The notes beneath the pieces are model-generated. The model was not told the DNA's origin and made no database searches. It saw only the letters and a program-made list of their open reading frames with translations. Shown piece after piece: positions 33,633-45,000 of a DNA stretch of 64,000 nt (the stretch's first letter is position 1; every line of letters begins with the position of its first letter). The DNA lies in NCBI RefSeq assembly GCF_033807575.1, contig NC_084713.1:23039389-23103388 (forward strand), written 5' to 3'. The position numbers were made by a program, and so were the translations under genes. The DNA comes from Cydia pomonella. Taxonomy: Eukaryota; Arthropoda; Insecta; Lepidoptera; Tortricidae.

Positions 33633-36600
33633 GTGAGTCTTATTTATTAATAATATTTACTTAACCTAACATAACCTACCTCAATTTTGTATTTTCTTTT
33701 TTGCGTTATATTCTGTCTTTTATCGAATCTTATAAACTATTTTTTGAATTTTAATAAATGAGGACTATTAGTAGCTTTTTAATTTGCCATAGCAGTTCTA
33801 AGAGTAGTGTTTAGGCTGCCTTTATGCCGAAGCGGAGATAAGAGGAAATTTGTGGAAATCAACTAATAGCATTCGTTGGAAGTTGAAATCAACACCTCTT
33901 TTTTGCTCCGCTGGATTACAACCAATGCTCTTTGTTGATTCCCGCACGTTCCCTCTCATCTCCGCTCATCTCCCCCGCTCCGAATGGCTGTCTTCCCTGT
34001 AAAATCCACAAAGGCAGACGTAAAATAAAAAAAAAAACTTAATTATAAGGAGACGCGTGAAGTAATATCTTACGTTGACTGTACCTACATACCTATATTG
34101 ATTCTACTACTTAATGGTTACTTATTTTATAAACCATTTGTTGTGAATTAAATTGATTAGCAATAATCCATTGTTATATACATTGCTGTCATATTTTGGC
34201 TTTAGTATGACCGAATTAATTTAAAATTAGGTATTTTTACTATACTTACACGGATATCTAGTTAATTTTAACATAATGTCTCAATATTCACAAACAATTG
34301 TAAACTTCATAGACATTGCTCGCATATAAACAAAGGCGTTTGTTTAAAAGACTTATTTAAATTCAGTACAATTTTGTTTAGATATGTAGATTAAGGAAGT
34401 TATATGATTAAACTTGGTCATATTACACAGAGTTTCCTAGCTCAGAACCCCTAGTGTGAATTTATTCGATATGGTGTTTGCGTTAAGTCTTATTTTGTAT
34501 AGGATTTAGAAACAGCGCGCCAAATGGGACGTTTTGAAAACTGAAAATGCCATACAAAATGAGACTTAACGCAAACGCGTACGTCACGTCACGCTATCGA
34601 ATAAATTTACACTAGGGTTACAGGTCAGGATCGTAATTTACTGTATTGTTCAATTAATACTATAAACTTTTTTCATTTTCATTTTTCAGTTGTTTGTATT
34701 TCCGAATAATATTGCTAGCAACTGTACCTAATACACAACATCGCAGAATGCTCCAGATATCGCGTCTGTTATCACTTCTCATGTTATCTCACCGTCCGAA
34801 TTCCGGGCTAATCTCACGGATATACAGACAACACTACATTAGTAAACACTCTCAATTGGCTATTTGAAAATAATTCTTTCACAAAAAACAACCCTCTGCT
34901 TAAAACAAATTTAAATGCCATCTTTTTATAATCGTGCAAAGCATACTAAATATGTTAAAAGAAAAGTGTTTGCAACAAAAAAATTGTATTAAAAATGCAA
35001 TTTTTGAAAAAAAAAAAACTTAATGAAACTAGTTATAGTCGTAATTAATAATTATTACATACTGAGATATATCAATTACTTATGTTTGAAATATAATCCT
35101 TATCTAAAATATTTGTAACCGTAGATAGTTATAGTGCTGATAAGAAAATAATAGACTTTTGATTGGAACAAAAACTATTAAGATCTTACAAAATAGTTCC
35201 ATTAAGTAAGAATCTAGTTCCATTAAGTAAGAATCTTATCTTATTATTCATCGTTATCAACTTTGTCACACTTCATGGATGCCGATGTTGACACACTCAT
35301 TGCACTCAAGAGCAATGTAAACAGTGTGTTTTCATTGTTTAAGGCTGCGTTTCCACCAAAGATGTGCGAGGATGCGTGAGGGATGTCTTTGTTAAGTACG
35401 TACTGTATGAAATTGCATGAATTCTATAGTAATTTAAATTGTATTTTTAACCGACTTCAAGATTTCATAAAATAAAAGTAATTTTTTTTAAATAAAAGCT
35501 TTTATTTAAATGCTCTACAAGGAAGAAAATAAAATTTTCCTTTAAAATTTTAATCACCAACTTATAACCTCATTATACACAATTTATATGTTCATAAAAG
35601 CTTGTCGCGAGGTTTAAGTACCTATTATTTATTACATTACCTATTATTAATTAGAACACAAGAGCAATGAATATAGGTCACTTTGTGTTTTTCAGCTGTT
35701 GAGATGAAAAGGTGTATGTGGTATGCTGCCAACAAAAACGAACTAACTCTCTAATTATTGCAGTCATTAGATCGAAAAGATGGTTAGACTACTTAGATTA
35801 GACCTAGATAATTTAATTGAAATATTGATTATCAAAAATGTGTAAATGCACTTAGTAGATAAAATCAAACAAAATGATAAATATGGAAATAATAAATAAT
35901 AATAAATAAATATTATAGGACATTATTACACAAATTGACTAAGTCCCACAGTAAGCTCAATGAGTTGAGGGTACTTAGGCAACGATATATATAATATATA
36001 AATATTTATAAATACCTACTTAAATACATAGAAAACACCCATGACTCAGGAACAAATATCCATGCTCATCACACGAATAATGCCCTTACCAGGATTTGAA
36101 CCCGGGACCATCAGCTTCGTAGGTAGGGTCACTACCCACTAGGCCAAACCGGTCGTCAAAATGTATCAAGAAACATGATGTTTAAGGTGCATGCCTTTAC
36201 TATGATTAATGTTATGATGAGTTGTAACAACCGCTTCACGAACGGAAATTATCGTGTGCAACCCTATTACACTTGGCCGTTATTTAAACTTTTTTGTCGT
36301 TTTGCAGGAGTTGGACCTGTTAATAGTGACGTCGGTGCTGGGCGGCGTGTCGTTGCTCCTGCTAGTGCTGGTGCTGGTGCTGTTCCTGCAGCTTAACTCC
36401 TTGAAGAGGCAGCTGAGGCAGACTCCTTCTATAAGAGTGCAGTTAGTATCTCATTCTGAAGTATACCAGGTGCTGTACAGGAGTTCGAGCTGATAATCGT
36501 GACGTCGTTGTTGGGCGGCGTGCCGCTGCTACAGCTTGAAGAGGCAATTGCGCCAGACTCCTTCTATAAGAGTGCAGTCAATATCTCATTCTGAGGTATA

Positions 36601-39569
36601 CCAGGTGTTGTACAGGAGTTGGACCTGTTAATCGTGACGTCGGTGCTAGGCGGCGTCTCGCTGCTCCTGCTAGTGCTGGTGCTGTTCCTGCAGCTAAACT
36701 CTTTGAAGAGGCAGCTGAGGCAGACTCCTTCTATAAGAGTGCAGTAAGTATCTCAGTCTGAAGTATACCAGGTGCTGTACAGGAGTTCGAGCTGATAATC
36801 GTGACGTCGTTGTTGGGCGGCGTGCCGCTGCTACAGCTTGAATAAGGCAGTTGCGCCAGACTCCTTCTATAAGAGTGCAGTCAATATCTCATTCTAAATA
36901 AGTATATCAGGTGTTGTACAGGAGTTGGACCTGTTAATCGTGACGTCGGTGCTAGGCGGTGTCTCGCTGCTCCTGCTAGTGCTGGTGCTGTTCCTGCAGC
37001 TTAACTCTTTGAAGAGGCAGCTGAGGCAGACTCCTTCCATAAGAATGCAGTCATTATCTCATTCTAAAGTATACCAGGTGTTGTACAGGAGTTGGAACTG
37101 TTAATCGTGACGTCGGTGCTAGGCGGCGTGTCGCTGCTGCTTCTGGTACTCGAGCTGGTGCTGTTTCTGCAGCTCAGCTCTCTGAAGAGACTCCTTCCAT
37201 CAGAGTGCACTCAGTATCTCATTCTGAAGTATACCATACACATCCCATCTTCGTCATCGTCAGCAGACGAGCCGCCTGGGAAGCGGTCATCGTGGCCCAT
37301 GGACACATTAAGCACATGCATTGCCAACCCTTAGAATCTGCGTTGGCAATAACTGATGGTAAGCGATGACCCGATTATCGCCGCCCATGGACACCCACAG
37401 TTAAGGACTCCCAATCATTTAAGTCGGTCTATATTAGTGTTTTAGTCATTGACAATAGGTTTAATTTCGCAATTTTCTTTAGATACTACAACTAAGACAG
37501 ATCCCACACTAACGTCTCCCAAGCATCGGCGTCTGGTCAACTCTATGGCTGCTGCTCGACGCAAAGTTGGCGCAACTGCACAGCGACGCCATTTTCCACA
37601 GCGCTGACTAGACACCGACTCTCAACCGACGCTAGTGAGGGGTCTCCTTAACATCGCATTGTTCTTCACTACAACTTGGGCTATAATCTCATTTATTCAT
37701 GGTTTCAGGAAACTCAGGATGGACGACAAGAACCACGCCTTCCAAAACCCGACGATTTCGCCTGATGAGGAGCTGTCCCGGCGCGGGTACTCAATGTACG
37801 TGGCCGACGACGCCGAGAGGGCAGCCGAGCGGTACGTTGTCGACTTTAACCTGCTAAGTCCTGATGTCGTTTTAAAAGGACAAGTTAAAATAGAATTATT
37901 AATCATAATGGAATAAAAGGTTCCAAATTAAAAACTGCAAAAACGACTTAAGAGTTTAAACGTCTATACTTGTAACTGAGTTATAATATTCATTATGCAA
38001 CGATTTAGACAACTATAATATCCATCACTTACTGTATCGAACAAACGACATCAACGCGCCTTTAATCCAACAGGTTACCTCTTCGTTTAGGAGGAACTTA
38101 ATTTTAGTAGACACCAGCTTTGTTTTATTATTTCCGTTAATTCGTAGACCAGTTCGACATATTTCATTGTTAATAATCATCAATATCTGTTGCCGCCCGC
38201 ATTCAGCGTATTTTACAAATTATCTCCAAAACGGAGTGACTGATTTGCTTGCGGTTTTCTGTAAAGATTTCGTGATACATCAACGAACATTCTTAGATAC
38301 AGTTTAACATAGGAGAAATCATGTTATACTGTGGTCGCTAGTTTATAGGCTTAATACGAGTAGGTACCTTCTTAGTTCACCCAATAAACCGATCTAATCT
38401 ATTGCCCAAATAATGAGTGTATCACGCTAAACAAACGTAAACAATTTGGTAGGAAGTTTGAATCACTCATAATCCTGTCATAAACTTGTTGACGATAACA
38501 TTTCTACGATAAACACGAAAACCACGAGTGCTTAGTATGATACACTGTCGTGGTAAGTACGCTGATATGCTCTCAAATCATGTTTTTATACATGTGCAGT
38601 TAGCAGCAAAAATGGCCAAGCGGGTGACGTGTCTAAAATAATATAAAAACTACTTTGTTACGATAATATATAAGAGCATAAAATAATTTTGTTTCGTATT
38701 TTAAATTACTATCAAGCGTTAAAAAGCATCTCGCGTGAATTAATGGGCATTTATTGTTTAATAAGTGCAAAACAAAAGACCTAGTAAATCCAGGAGTAAA
38801 CGTAATTTTAATTATATCAACGGTAACAAACATTTTGCAGCAAAATCACTTACCGCAAATCCGTCGTCACAGCAGCTCGGGCCACTTCTTGCTTGAAATG
38901 TCTTGTTGTACAATTTATCAAGAAAACAACATTAGCGATTATATTGTGATTTAATTTGACACTGTAGTGGTCGCTTGTACTTATTTTTTGTCTAGATACT
39001 AAGGATGTCAAAGAGGTTGATAGAAGGACCAAGTTTAGGCACATCACATACCCAGCAGTAAAGAAGTGTCGTGACGCCATAATAAACGTCATAATTTCAT
39101 AGAATTCATTGAAAAATCTATGCAGAGCTGGCTTAGTCCGGCTCTAAAGCTTTGTTTGATTAATCTGTGATCTTGCTTAAGTATATAGGTAGGTATCATT
39201 TTACGAAGATAAATAACATTTAATTTAGAGTACTCGTATACGTTTACTTAAATAATCTTTAAGTTGTATTATTGTCATTTACTTAAGTACATAATAATTA
39301 ACAAAAATAATCTGATTATTGTACAAATGAAAATCATCACGGTACAACTTCTTCAAACCTCCGCATTGTAGATACATTAACGCTCGTATTCCTCCAGGCA
39401 GACGGGTGGGCAGTTCGTAGAGGAACTCTCTCGAGAGCTGGACCACCGGCAGCAGCGGCAGTCCACGGCACCGCCGTTCCTGCTGCAGAGCATCCAGGAG
39501 AACAAGCGGAAGAGCCTGTCCAACCCTGCGGCAAGGCAGAGCGAGACTAACCCCAACTTTATCTACTAA
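33630..39569 (+). CDS. Small N-terminally anchored membrane protein, 143 aa (spliced), unknown family
   Basis: Proposed join: 33630-33632, 36308-36441 (or alternative copy 36616-36743), 37709-37831, 39398-39569. That is 432 nt, 143 aa. After Met, residues about 6-30 (LLIVTSVLGGVSLLLLVLVL) form one transmembrane helix with a very short N-terminus. A basic stop SLKRQLRQ follows. The cytoplasmic-type tail has KLRMDDKNHAFQNP, PDEELSRRGYSMYV, GGQFVEELSRELDHRQ and ends SETNPNFIY. The junction phases agree throughout (0, 2, 2). The tail is acidic and Tyr-containing, which suits a small adaptor or anchor, but I recognise no family and assign no function. The unusual features are the multiple copies of exon 2 and the decayed copies of exon 4. 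Confidence 0.75.
34444..34622. mobile_element. Foldback MITE, TA target, copy D (diverged), in intron 1
   Basis: agaacccctagtgtgaattt ... aaatttacactagggttaca. The internal inverted halves (gtttgcgttaagtcttattt / aaatgagacttaacgcaaac) are kept, but the outer TA and part of one terminus are mutated. Confidence 0.8.
35196..35242. repeat. 21-bp tandem duplication
   Basis: The word agttccattaagtaagaatct occurs twice in direct succession. Confidence 0.8.
35890..36157 (-). mobile_element. tRNA-derived SINE in intron 1 of the membrane-protein gene
   Basis: Reverse complement of 10927-11200, with head gacgaccggtttggcctagt at its right end. The word AAAATG flanks both sides (35872-35877 and 36158-36163), a possible target duplication. 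Confidence 0.88.
36308..36441 (+). CDS. Exon 2, long copy 1 (transmembrane exon)
   Basis: The acceptor is a good pyrimidine tract ending tttttgtcgttttgcag. It translates ELDLLIVTSVLGG, then a Leu/Val helix that is two residues longer than in the other copies, then FLQLNSLKRQLRQTPSIRV plus CA, phase 2. The donor is GTTAGT, usable but weaker than consensus. The acceptor is the best of all copies. Confidence 0.75.
36481..36576 (+). pseudogene. Exon 2, short decayed copy 1
   Basis: Starts gagttcgagctgataatcgt and loses most of the Leu/Val helix by deletion (96 bases against 128-134). This shifts the frame, and the donor is GTCAAT. It lies between long copies 1 and 2. Confidence 0.7.
36616..36743 (+). 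CDS. Exon 2, long copy 2 (alternative transmembrane exon)
   Basis: Same protein as copy 1 minus one Leu-Val pair, 42 codons plus two bases, with a perfect GTAAGT donor (36744-36749). The acceptor is gtgttgtacag with a poor pyrimidine tract. It is interchangeable with copy 1 in phase; because its length is not a multiple of three, including both copies would break the frame. Confidence 0.6.
36783..36879 (+). pseudogene. Exon 2, short decayed copy 2
   Basis: Near-duplicate of the short copy at 36481-36576 with one further base inserted. The donor is GTCAAT. Confidence 0.7.
36922..37049 (+). pseudogene. Exon 2, long copy 3, donor lost
   Basis: The 128-base open unit is intact (ELDLLIVTSVLGGVSLLLLV...), but the 5' splice site is GTCATT. 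The coding part ends RM instead of RV. Confidence 0.6.
37089..37215 (+). pseudogene. Exon 2, long copy 4, decayed
   Basis: ELELLIVTSVLGGVSLLLLV is kept, but a Glu enters the helix, the SLKRQLRQ region is deleted in part, and the donor position reads CTCAGT. It lies only 167 bp after copy 3, so the intervening short copy is missing here. Confidence 0.65.
37497..37648. mobile_element. MITE with CCCACACTA(G)CGTCTCCC ends
   Basis: 'atcccacactaacgtctccc' and 'cgctagtgaggggtctcc' are imperfect inverted ends. The inner 'gcgtctagtcagcgctatgg' type words are shared with 56641-56783 and 62106-62236. It sits just upstream of exon 3. Confidence 0.65.
37709..37831 (+). CDS. Exon 3 of membrane-protein gene
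   Basis: Acceptor ggtttcag|GAAACTC. One base completes the Gln codon begun by exon 2. Encodes KLRMDDKNHAFQNP, SPDEELSRRGYSMYV and ADDAERAAER. The donor is CG|GTACGT, phase 2. The open frame continues past the donor to 37916, but with no family-like features, and the phase fits exon 4 exactly. Confidence 0.8.
37920..39390. other. Intron 3, no other feature recognised
   Basis: AT-rich with short random frames. 39055-39110 shares a word with 1895-1940. Confidence 0.4.
39398..39569 (+). CDS. Exon 4 (last coding exon) of membrane-protein gene
   Basis: Acceptor attcctccag|GCAGACG. Encodes QTGGQFVEELSRELDHRQQ, QSTAPPFLLQSIQENKRKSL, SNPAARQSETNPNFIY and stop TAA (39567-39569). Glu/Gln/Arg-rich and helical in character. 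The - strand frame over the same bases is a shadow. Confidence 0.82.
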
Positions 39570-39668
39570 AAACTGGATAATGCCGAGAACGTCTTCAACA
39601 TATAAGCAGTGCGAAACTAACCCTAGCTTAATATTAAAACATTAGCAGAAGGTCATGGTTCTATTTGC

Positions 39669-39947
39669 ATTCCGGTTGCTGAATATCCAGGAGAACAAGG
39701 AAGAGCCTGCCCAATCCTGCTGCGAGGCAGGCTGTCACAAACTCCAACTTTATCTACTAAAAACTGAGAACAAACAGAGAGCGTCTCCAACAGATACACA
39801 GCGCCAAACTAACCCTAACTTGATGTATTAGTACCCTAACAGAAGGCCATGGTTCCATTCCTGCTGAAGAGCATCCAGGAGATCAAAAAAGCTTGTCCAA
39901 CCCCGCGGCTAGGCAGAGCTAGACGAACTTTAACTGTATATACTAAG
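39669..39947 (+). pseudogene. Two decayed tandem copies of exon 4
   Basis: 39669-39760 (ctgaatatccaggagaacaa ... actttatctactaa) and 39850-39947 (ctgaagagcatccaggagat ... tatactaa) repeat the second half of exon 4 at spacings of about 194 and 189 bp. Both are frameshifted and lack the 5' part. They could lie in the 3' UTR of the gene. Confidence 0.75.
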
Positions 39948-40913
39948 TGCAGCAGAAGTCCATATCTCTGTTCTTACCTTCCTCCGCAGAAAGACAAATG
40001 AAAAGCTACTTTTAACTCCGTATAGGGCACAGAAAACCCTAAATTCATATACTTACTAGCCCATCTTATACGTTTATTATGCGGTGATAGCGCTGATATC
40101 ATGAATTTGTTATTGGAATTGAAAATCTAATGAATCGGCCTTGATTCCTCGATTTCAACACTGGTACTATATTATACCATGTCCTTCTCTATCTTTCTAT
40201 TCTGTTTACCGAATAATTAGGTGTTATTGTAATCCCTATGATCTTTTAATAATGTGATGAACTTACAGACTTATATCTGACGGCATAATAAGTGCCAAGT
40301 AAAATGAAAATCTTGCCAAAGGCAACCAGAGTCAAGACAAGAAGTCAGTATGGCAAGACAAGACAGTCCAAAAAATTACAAATATTTATTTAGGTAATGT
40401 TTACTTTTAGTGCACGAAATAAGCATGGTTTTTGCTATAGCATTTCTCTGTCATATGTATAAGCATGTGTGTAGCACCAAAAATGTGAGAACAGTCCTTA
40501 ATTCCTTATGTAAGCAGTTCCGCTGTTCCAGATTGCAGAAAATGCATGTGCCAAATAAACTCCAATATTTTAAAATGGATGCGAAGCTTGGTTTAAAACT
40601 GGTATTGTCTGCTGTGTGAGCACACGAGGACGCACCAGTGCGCTCATTCACCACACAATGCCGACTGTGAGTGAAAATGCTTTTTAACCAGCTTTCGAAA
40701 GAAAACTACGGTTCAAAAAGATAATAATTTATTTTAAGGTTTACAATTAAGTACGATTAAAGCTACTCTAAATCTTGTACTTGTTTTAATTAATAAATTA
40801 ACACAACCCCTTAAATAATTAATAACAATACTGGCAGCATGCACAATAACCTTGCTTGTGAATCAGGATTATGACCGCAGCAGCGTTAATGTTGCAACGA
40901 TACTGATATAGCT

Positions 40914-41058
40914 AAAAAACTTAAGTAAGTCACCTGTTGTATGTAGTTGTGGCGCATTAGAATAGACAATACATGTGTAAAAGACACACACAAACAAAAC
41001 AAATGTCTATTCGAACACGTCACAACTACATACAACAGGTGACTTACTTAAGTTTTTT
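40914..41058. mobile_element. Foldback element, perfect 38-bp arms
   Basis: 40914-40951 (aaaaaacttaagtaagtcac...) is the exact reverse complement of 41021-41058. Inside, aatagaca and tgtctatt pair again around a loop of about 40 bases. No ORF. Confidence 0.9.
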
Positions 41059-41286
41059 ACCTATACAGCGTTTACGCGGGTGATATGTTACTGTGAGTCT
41101 CTTTTATAATGCTTAAATATTTAATATTAAATATTTATTTAAAATGCTGCTGCTATCGCCATCCGAATGTAACAAATATAAGTAATCATACATTTTTCTG
41201 GTCAAAACATCCAATAAATTACGAGTATTATTTTTCAATGGTGATCTGATTAATGAAGACCATTTATCTATCAGACTACTAATAGT

Positions 41287-42029
41287 TTAATCGGAAATAA
41301 TGGTATGCTTAATCTTCCTCAAAACAGGCCCCGTTCTTACTCTAACAGAGGCGTTTCTCTGACGACAGCGTCCTGACACACACCGTGGTTTCTGAATATC
41401 ATTACTGTGTATAAACCTGGGATTTGGAGCTGGCTTCTTCCTTCGACTCTTCGACACTCCATAGCTCACATATTTAGCCAAATTCTCATGCTCATTATTC
41501 ACTTTCTTATTTCCTTTTTTCCCCTCATGAGCTTCTAAAATATCCTGGATACTCTTATACCCTTCTGTGTCTTCGGGGCTGGTCGCGTAGCTAGAGAATT
41601 GCGCGAAATTATTGACTGCTAAAGTCTTAAGAGCATCAATTTTCTTTTTCTTCTCTAACAATTCGAGCGTTTTATAATAATTATAAGTTGCTGGATCATT
41701 CGCTTGACTGATTGGTGTGAAATCATTGTAAGGAATGAATTTAAAGGACGGCTTCGTCGGCTTTGGATCAAATGCCTCTATATTCTGTTTTGTCAAAAGA
41801 TTATTATAGTTGTCGAAAGAATAAAGGCTTGGTTGCTGGTCCAAGTCTCTGTCTTCTCCGGTGTCGATGTACCGTTCCTTTTTCTCGGAAGCCTGGTTTT
41901 TTAAAGGACTCAAGTCGACGCCAAAGGACTGATTGGGAGGTAAGGTGGACCCGAAGAGCTCTCGGTCGGAGGTCTTTCCGTAGATTTGTTCGAAGACTTT
42001 GTAGTCGTCAGTCCAAAATGGTGACAGGC
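41287..42029 (-). CDS. Secreted-protein gene, coding exon 2
   Basis: 248 codons including stop. The splice acceptor (- strand) reads attatttttttccag|GCCTGTC. The open frame runs from the acceptor to TAA at 41287. The first in-frame residues are SPFWTDDYKVFEQ. Confidence 0.85.
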
Positions 42030-45000
42030 CTGGAAAAAAATAATATTATTTTGATATTTACTTTTAAGCAGATAAAAAACTAGGTAGGAGTCAGTTTTGT
42101 GTCCGTTTAAACCTAAAATACCTTAAACCCTACTTAAATGATGACAAACGCTAGAACGGTCCGGGTCCAGCTCCAGACCGAGGCGACCGACACTTTTTTT
42201 TATGACAGGTGACCGGTGATCACCTGGTGCTTTCTATAGAAAACGAAGTGTCTGATGCCTGGGCTCGAACCCGGGCTGTTCTAACGTGATTATAGAGCAC
42301 ATTGGAATATCCAATGTAACTTTATGTAATGTAACTTTACCGTACTGTAATTTCTTGGGACTCTAAGGAGGCGATGCGTATCGTGTATTTTGTTTTGATT
42401 ATCTTGACCACTAAAGGGTTAAGTCATCTCAGTCGCTTTTTCGGGACCTCTAAATGGTGACAATGAAAATTTAGTTGTCTAAAATGTCATACTCATCAAA
42501 CAAATAAATTCCTTTACTGAGATTTGAATTTGAGCCCAGGTTCCTCGGGTCATGCCACTACCAAGTAGAATAGGCCAAAAGTTTGTAATAGTACATTACG
42601 ATACAAGTGCGAAAAATTCGAAACGAGTGGCAATAAATTAAAACACGACCGAAGGGAGTGTTTTAAATCGGCACGAGTTGCGAATTACCTATTTGCACAT
42701 GTATCGTACAACGTTTTACAGTACATATGGCCCTTTTAAATGTTAGACACCGTAACGTAATACCTATGCTAATTTTCGAACTAGTGCGGTAAAGTACCAC
42801 CATATGTACTGTTATAGTACATTACGATACAAACGCGAAAAATAGGAAATTCGAAACGAGTGACGATAAATTAAAACACGACCGAAGGGAGTGTTTTAAA
42901 TCGACACGAGTTACGAATTACCTATTCGCACATGTATCGTACAACATTTTACAGTACATATGGCCCTTTAAATGTTCGACACAGTAACGTAATATGCTAA
43001 TTTTCGCACTAGTGCGGTAAAGTAGCACCATATGTACTGTAAATACAGTTAAAATACCCTCAGAATCTGTCTCCTCAAAACTAACAGAAACCCGTTTGTT
43101 TGCTCACAAGCCAATGAACTTAAATCTGAAATGACTACAATGTTTACGTGCGGTGAAAAAGCTTGTTTCGCAATTTCTATATTGACATCAGAGACAGGTA
43201 AAATTAAGATTGGTAATGTCCATAACTCCGTGCAATGATGCGTCATGGTTTCAGTTTATTAATTTTATATTGTTTATGTGTAAAGTGCTTATCTAGCGAA
43301 CTAAAAGCATAATAAACTCGATGTGGCAAAAATATGGGACCTAATTATCATGAAATAATTTAATATCTATCATACCATCTGCAATATAGCTATGCTGCAC
43401 AGAATCGCTGGTGCAGTCTGAATAAAAATGTTACCTGGATAGGGGTCATAACTACTTAGGTATATGGAACAGAAACTTCGCCATAGAGGCGCCATTTGCA
43501 ACATGTTACACATAATACGAGTATGCCATGAAGACTGCCAGTCTTTAACGTTACCTCGTCTCTAATTGGCATGCAAATAACAGTATTAAATAAGTATATC
43601 ACCGTTGGGCGTCCGGAGACGTAATACTTTCGTTTTCAACATTATATCGTTACATTCATGTATTTGTTTATGTAGTTGAGTTGACAATTAACAGATTTCT
43701 CATAATTGGCTGTGCTCTGAAGAATTGTTTGACATGATATAGCCTGTCCGATTTCTAAGATCAAGTTCGCCATTTACTATGGCGTAAGTACTTGATCTTA
43801 GAAAAACGGACAGACTTATACCAACGGCCGCTTTCTATCACCGCACCGTCGGCAGGGTGTTCATCCTCACACCCATAGAATCCAAATGAGCTTCCTGCCG
43901 AGGTTTTCTCGAAGGGTTACAGAGGGTTCCTCGAAAAAGGAGTGGACAGGTTTTTAAAGGGTGGGCAACGCGCATATAACACCCCTGGAGTTCCAGACAG
44001 CCATGGGGTGCAATGACCGCTTATCACCAGGCCGTATGCTTGTTTAGCAGCGACGTGGTATTAAAAAACCTTTATTGCAAAGAGATAAAGCCCAAATATG
44101 GTCAGCTAACTGTTGGTATGTTTGATTATTCGTTCATAATGTTCATGTTCACTTTTACCGTGACTATAGCAATTTCCTTATAGGAAAGTGAAGTGAAGGT
44201 ATGGTAGATTAGTATATAATAAGCTAATGGTGCGTAAAGACTTTTTGAAGAGCACGTCATTTCTATGAGAAAAATAACCTACCTATTGTGCAAAATTCTA
44301 TTTATTTGCAATACGAATAACTTTCATGCGGGTAATTTGTTACTAAACTTTTTATGAGATTCTCTAAAGGACACTAACGTCAAGTTACCATTTCCAAACA
44401 TTCATTGATTGTATAATAAGATGTGTACAAGCTAGTAAAAAGTTGTGCCCCCAGAGTTTGATAGCTGAAGAAAATGGCGTTCGTGTTTAAACGTCACCAC
44501 GTTCCATCCACGATCCTGCAAATCTTTAAGAAAATACGAAAAGAACAAAATGTTCTTCTTCTTCAACCTAGCGTTTTCCCGGCCTAGTGCCAGGGTCCGC
44601 TTTGCTACTCAATCTTCTCCACTTTGCCCGGTCTTCGGCATCCTCAGGAGTTAGATTGTTCTCTTTCGTGTCCGCTGTCACGTCGTCCAGCCAGCGCTTC
44701 TTAGGCCTACCGCTGCCGCGTGATCTAGGGCCTTGAAAGGAACAAATTGATTGAAATAATTCGTAGACGCACTACTTAACTCTTGTCTTACGGACAGTAA
44801 GGTGAAGTGGACTTGCCAGGATGTTTTGCTAAAATTCATTTCCTAGCCTTTTGGCTCCTTAAGATGATTGTACAGTCAACATCAAAAGTAACGGATCAAA
44901 CAAGGTGTCAAAGGTATCTACCATTCTGTAACAGCCGAGCAAAAACTGAAGGGTCTATATGTAGAAAAATTAAGACTGTAAAAGATATACTTCTGAAACG

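Noticed and set aside
37832..37916. Read-through of exon 3 to a stop at 37916
   Set aside because: The GTACGT donor at 37832 joins exon 4 in exact phase. The read-through peptide is AT-driven. A minor intron-retained form cannot be excluded.
39337..39534. 65-codon - strand frame, Ala/Pro-rich
   Set aside because: Antisense shadow of exon 4 of the membrane-protein gene.
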